Made by a program: the position numbers and the translations under genes. From NCBI GenBank assembly GCA_009617715.1, contig VTFK01000032.1, positions 558,001 to 622,000 of the forward strand: DNA of 64,000 bases. Reading direction: 5' to 3'. The stretch's first letter is position 1, and each line of letters starts with the position of its first letter. Shown here in pieces: positions 59,706-64,000 of the stretch. The notes beneath the pieces are model-generated. The model worked only from the letters and a program-made list of their open reading frames with translations. It had not been told where the DNA came from and did not search any database. Source of the DNA: Plectrocnemia conspersa (Eukaryota > Arthropoda > Insecta > Trichoptera > Polycentropodidae).

Positions 59706-61360
59706 TATACTTTAATTATGTTTTTAATAATGTGTATACAAATACGATTCAAAATTAAAAACGCTCTCGTGACCTTTTATGAGCGCTGCTGTGTCATGAA
59801 AACATCACGTTTTTATATAGCGATCGCTTGAGAGCTTAATAAAAAGCTTTTTCATATTATGTACTTTATAATAAATAGAAACGTACACACAAGAGCTTTG
59901 TCGTTGTATTGTTATTATTATTATTATTTTAATATAGGTACAATTCAGTATTTTTCTGTTTAGTTAATTATAATTTTTTATGTAATAAAGGCGATCTTTT
60001 TCGTGATCGACATAATGCTAAACCAATGAATATGTTATTTGGAGATTGGATATGTCTCATGATTGCGTCACCATTTTGTGCCATGAACATGCGATTTAAA
60101 GTTAATTTTTGTTCTTTAGAATCGTTTAAAAAGATCTGCTGAACACTTATTTCATGAATAATAATAATTTATCATTGAACGTGTTTATAAATTTGTTCAA
60201 CAAAATTTAATAATCCAACTTAAATGTAAAACTATTTGCTAATTTAGTGCAAACACCTTAGTTTTTGCTTTAACATTTTATTATCAATACAATGTATCAT
60301 TGTTTGCCTTTTGTTAAATGAACAAATCTATTGACAAATACAAAATCTACATAGTACATAATTTTTCAATATAATTCAATTAACACAACAACTGAAGCCT
60401 AATGACCATGCACAGCGAAGAGAGTTCGTTGAATTTATATATTGAGTTATCTTTTCTTCGAAAATCTTTTAATGTTTTTTTTTTCATCTTTTATTCATTT
60501 TATTAATATAAATTGTATGTAAAATACAAAGTGCATTTTTTCATATAAAATATCCTATTAGTGTGAAACTATGTTTTTCATGTTAGTTTTTCAAATAAAA
60601 TACTTATAAGTGTGTAGATATGGTTAACTTATTTTCTCTCTCTCAAGATATTTTTATTGTGTTATTAAACCACTATGGGAAATTAGGGAAGTCTGTCATA
60701 TAATAGTAGCAAATATGTCTTGTTATTTTTTTATGTATATTAAAGACAAAATTAATAAACGTCTTTATTATTATTAAATTTTTTTAGCAAATGAGTTCTT
60801 AAATCCACTTTCCCAAAATTCTCGCAATATTTATTCTTATTATTTAAAAAAACGCATATTCTGAAATTTTTAGTATCATTGAAAAAAAAATGCATGTGGC
60901 GTCAAGTACATAACATAATTTTTTTCTGAATTTAGAACTTATTTTCCATATAAAAAAAATTATGATAATTTTTAAGATCATTAAAAATTGTTTATGGCGT
61001 TCATCAAAATTTTATTTTCACAATTGTTAATATAAACTGGTAATGCATTGCTTTTAAATTAGTCTTACTTCTGAACAACATACATTGAATTTTTTTTTAA
61101 ATTTACCTTCTTTGTAAAAAAAATTAGTGCGTTACTGATTCAGCCAACCATCCCCCGATTATTTTATGACTATGGCTTTGGCCCGCGAAGGTCTAAGTTA
61201 TAATCAATCCGTCATGCCTTCTAAAAAAATTCCAGAGTTTCAACTTTATCATTTTAGAGATACTTTTAGGTTGTTTCCTAATGATTATTTCACTCAGCAA
61301 TAAAATGATCTGATAAGCCATAACAATATTGTAAATCAATGAAATTTTTCAAAACATACC
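59706..61360. other. AT-rich interval, no gene
   Basis: No gene or repeat recognised. Confidence 0.35.
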
Positions 61361-61361
61361 T

Positions 61362-62620
61362 TTGCAATAATACCGGAATTTTCAATACCGGTATTACATT
61401 GACATTATTTTTACATTAAATTTACATCATCATAATAATATTTATAATCAGAATAAATATAAATATATGTACGTATATTTATAAAAATATTTTCAAAAAT
61501 CTTTCTTCTTTTGGAACAATAAATTAAAGGCAAAATCGTCTTTGATCAACCGTTTCTAATTTTTTATACCAATAGCGAGAGCATATCTGTGTTTTGTAAA
61601 GTGTGTCGTGGACTATTTGGGTAAAAATATGTCTGAATGAAATTAAAAATGTATTTATTTTATTTTATTTATTTATTTTATCATAAATAGGGGCTAGCAG
61701 GCCGCGGCGATCATTTCTCTGTTACATAGCATACTTACTGGAAACTGCTAGGAACTGTTAGGCTTGCCTGAGATAAAACAAATGTATTCCTTTTATGTTG
61801 TACAAACATATCGAACATGTAAAATTATATATTAAAAAGTTGCGCTGAAATATTGTCTGGTGAGATTTTTTGCATAGGTAGGGTAAGCCGATATTTCAGC
61901 TTTCTAGGATATTTTTACTTTGATATCCTTTCCCGATAAAACTACTTTTAGGTATACCCTTACAATAAGCATCATTTTATTCTCCACTTTTACTTTCAAG
62001 CAATATGGGTACCGTCGATTTCGTAGTTCTATGCTATAAATATATCGTTTTTACGAATAAGGTGTATGGATTAAAAAAAAAATTTTCATTTTGTAATGAA
62101 CCGAAGGTCAATTTTTGTCCTTTTACTAAGTATTAAGGTTTGCGTGTATGCATTCCGTATTGCCTGCTTCTGTATTCACTTCGCCAGCCATCCCTATCAT
62201 TAAAAAAGCGGCCAGAAAGTCATTTTTTGTTATATAATATAATTACTATGAACTGCTTTGTATCACTAGCCTTGCTTGAGATAAAGCAAATGTATTTATT
62301 CTGTGTTTACACGTCACGCATATCGTAGATGTTAAATCAAATTGCGCTGAAATATCGACTAGTAGGATTTTTTGTATAGGTAGTGTTAGCTGATATTTCG
62401 GCCCTCTGGGACTAAAAGGGATAATAATATTTTACTTTGATATCCTACCCCGATAAAACTACATCGTTGTTTTCGTAGTTCTAAGCCATTCAGATATGTT
62501 ATATATTTCAAAAATAAAAATAAAAATATATTTTTGGTACTACCGGTAATTCATTTTGTAATAAATTTTTGCCCCAATACCGGTATTACCGTTACCAGTA
62601 CAACCGGTATTGCAATCCCT
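61362..62620. mobile_element. hAT-like non-autonomous element, copy 2
   Basis: Second copy of the element at 42995-44278. It ends in ACCGGTATTGCAATCCCT. An internal segment has been duplicated: CGCTGAAATAT...TTTTTTGCATAGGTAG, TTTACTTTGATATCC and CCCGATAAAACTAC occur at about 61838-61945 and again at 62341-62462. The left end is degraded. Between units lies a part open for a short frame without a domain. Confidence 0.55.
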
Positions 62621-63095
62621 CATTGGATGCGAAGTTGCGATGGAACTGACATGTAAAAACTAAGCGTAAAAAATAAATTATTACTTTTGCAGATTTTTAG
62701 TTGATATTTAGAATTTGCAAGAAAAATACATACTGAATTTATTAAGGAAATTGTTGCGTTTTAACATTATGACTTAAATGGATTTGTAATTTATATCAAG
62801 TTTATCTCTTGTCAGAAACCATGTATCATATCTTAAGAGGATAGTTATGTATTTTGAGACATCAGAGATTGATCAAAAATGATTCATAACAATCTTCGAG
62901 TCAGTGATTGATGCGCCTGCCATATGTTCACAATACAAGGTAGAAAGGTCGGGGGAGTGAATGCATGTCTCTTACTTTGTTTGATAATAGATACACCCGC
63001 TTTAATTATGGCAATACCTACAGTAGAAAGATTATAAGTACCACGAGTCAATAACAATATCAACTGTCCACTTTTGCTTAGTCAAAAAGTGTTGA
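62621..63095. other. AT-rich interval, no gene
   Basis: Nothing recognised. Confidence 0.35.
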
Positions 63096-63099
63096 TTCG

Positions 63100-63350
63100 C
63101 CGCTGAAACGGGGGCGTAAGCGTTTTCCGGTTAGGGCAACCTCTCTCGCATGTGCTTTCGGTAACGACCTTCGCCAACGTCGGTGCTTGTCAAAAACTGT
63201 TGTTGTCGCGCAGTGGGCGGGTCAGGGCTCGGGGGCGCAGGCGCCGGGGGCGCATGTGCGTCGCTCTCTCTGCCTGCCACCCCCGAACCCCCAGACGCCC
63301 CGAGCGTTCCACAGTCGACCGACGTACGTCCTGCGTCGCGCACCTCTCTC
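63100..63350 (+). promoter_or_regulatory. GC island upstream of the last exon
   Basis: About 250 bases of high GC with CpG-rich words (GGTCAGGGCTCGGGGGCGCA). It lies 120 bases upstream of the exon at 63471. Open frames on both strands across it are compositional. It may be a promoter for a short form that starts at the ATG at 63485, or a conserved element. Confidence 0.4.
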
Positions 63351-63470
63351 ACACAAACATAATACATCTATTCAAGCAGCTATATAGTGGTTTGTTTTGA
63401 TATTGTCAACACCTTGGGCAGTAGGGCGCGAATGGAAGTCTAGTGGCCTGATCCGCCCCTGGACCTCTAG

Positions 63471-63560
63471 AACCTCTGCTCGAAATGCTGGAGCCGGCCG
63501 AGAGGCTGCCCCCGCCCGAAGTGGAGTTTGCAAAGCCGAGGAGGATTGACAGAAAGAAAG
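63471..63560 (+). CDS. Candidate internal coding exon (PLLEMLEPAERLPPP...), partial gene
   Basis: Acceptor CCTGGACCTCTAG at 63470; donor AAAG then GTTGGT at 63561. The exon is 90 bases, starts after one base of a codon and ends in phase 1. Completed by the G from an upstream phase-1 exon it reads E-PLLEMLEPAERLPPPEVE, then FAKPRRIDRKK. Without an upstream exon an ATG at 63485 in good context (CGAAATG) could start translation. The codon choice is GC-rich, unlike the flanks. An acidic/proline part followed by a basic PRRIDRKK tail suggests a nuclear protein, which is inference. The frame upstream of the acceptor has a stop (TGA near 63450), so the exon cannot simply extend left. Confidence 0.5.
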
Positions 63561-63566
63561 GTTGGT

Positions 63567-63590
63567 TCATGTCATGTCATGTCATGTCAT
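63567..63590 (+). repeat. (TCATG)n microsatellite
   Basis: Nearly five TCATG units start six bases after the donor of the exon ending at 63560. Confidence 0.9.
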
Positions 63591-64000
63591 TTAACCTGAA
63601 TAGGGAGAACGTTAAACAGGCGAGAGGCAATGCACATTAGTGTTTATAACGTCAATAACAGCAATCTTCAGTCTTTCGGAAAATATTTTTAAACGCATAT
63701 AACAGTGTGTTACTTTAACTTTTTTATTTATTTATATTGAGAATATAGATGTTTTATTAAAAATTTGAAGAATATCTGTTTCTCAAAAACAATTCAATCG
63801 CTGCAACCCAACAATTATTGTTGCTGTAACTTAACAGACGCGAGTCTAAGGCTTTAACAGTGTATGTGCAACAATGTGCAGACAATTTTAATTTTTTTAT
63901 ATTATTAGTTAAATAACTTTTGCTGGTAAAAATTGAGTATATTTATTATTTAAACTAAAATGTGTGAGAATCTACGTTTCCAATGATGGACTTTTCAGTA
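63591..64000. other. Presumed intron to the end of the window
   Basis: AT-rich, no further exon recognised. Confidence 0.35.

Noticed and set aside
63131..63400. Overlapping frames on both strands upstream of the last exon
   Set aside because: Three mutually overlapping open frames in a CpG-rich block point to lack of stop codons from composition, not to coding.

Overview
This is about 64 kb of AT-rich (roughly 70-75 % A+T by eye) animal nuclear DNA, almost certainly from an insect. The mobile elements point there: remnants of mariner, Tc1, piggyBac, hAT and MULE transposases, a helix-turn-helix domain of the type common in arthropod transposases, a tRNA-headed SINE, and MITEs with the target-site duplications of known superfamilies. 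The order cannot be fixed from this window. I see no rRNA genes, no intact tRNA gene, no CRISPR and no bacterial-style operon. No long intact reading frame exists.

Host gene content is sparse and fits the interior of a very long intron or introns on the + strand. A short exon at 3334-3412 (acidic N-terminus, MSSSEED...) ends in phase 1. A 90-base exon at 63471-63560 begins and ends in phase 1. Joined on paper, the two give one uninterrupted reading frame across a candidate ~60 kb intron. Two further short first-exon candidates inside the interval, at 20711-20807 (a signal-peptide-like start with a TATA promoter and possible leader exon 2 kb upstream) and 24850-25221 (GC-rich block with a start and a donor), also end in phase 1. 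The window could therefore hold alternative first exons feeding one common downstream exon. I do not recognise the protein. GC-rich islands at 39.4, 42.4, 50.4, 55.3 and 63.2 kb stand out from the background and look like promoters or conserved regulatory blocks.

The rest is layered repeat DNA. 4.9-11.2 kb: two ~1 kb Harbinger-like non-autonomous elements with 3-bp TTA/TAA duplications, and a long-hairpin repeat whose second copy lies at 16.0-16.9 kb. 18.9-20 kb: hAT remnant. 21.9-23.7 kb: degenerate ~260-bp tandem array. 27.0 kb: a ~210-bp pure AT dinucleotide tract. 27.6 kb: piggyBac-type MITE. 29.4-31.1 kb: a second ~265-bp tandem array with a Tc1-like remnant inside. 33.7 and 46.2 kb: SINE copies. 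34.4 kb: hAT end. 35.5 kb: mariner remnant. 37.5-38.9 kb: MULE remnant. 43.0-44.3 and 61.4-62.6 kb: two copies of a hAT-like element. 41.7, 47.9 and 53.1 kb: an unnamed three-copy repeat. 51.5 kb: a 468-bp inverted-repeat element. 56.0 kb: transposase DNA-binding fragment. 57.3-58.05 kb: internally deleted piggyBac-like transposase.

All exon calls rest on splice-site and frame reading only; family calls for transposons rest on recognised motifs and on target-site duplications read directly in the sequence.
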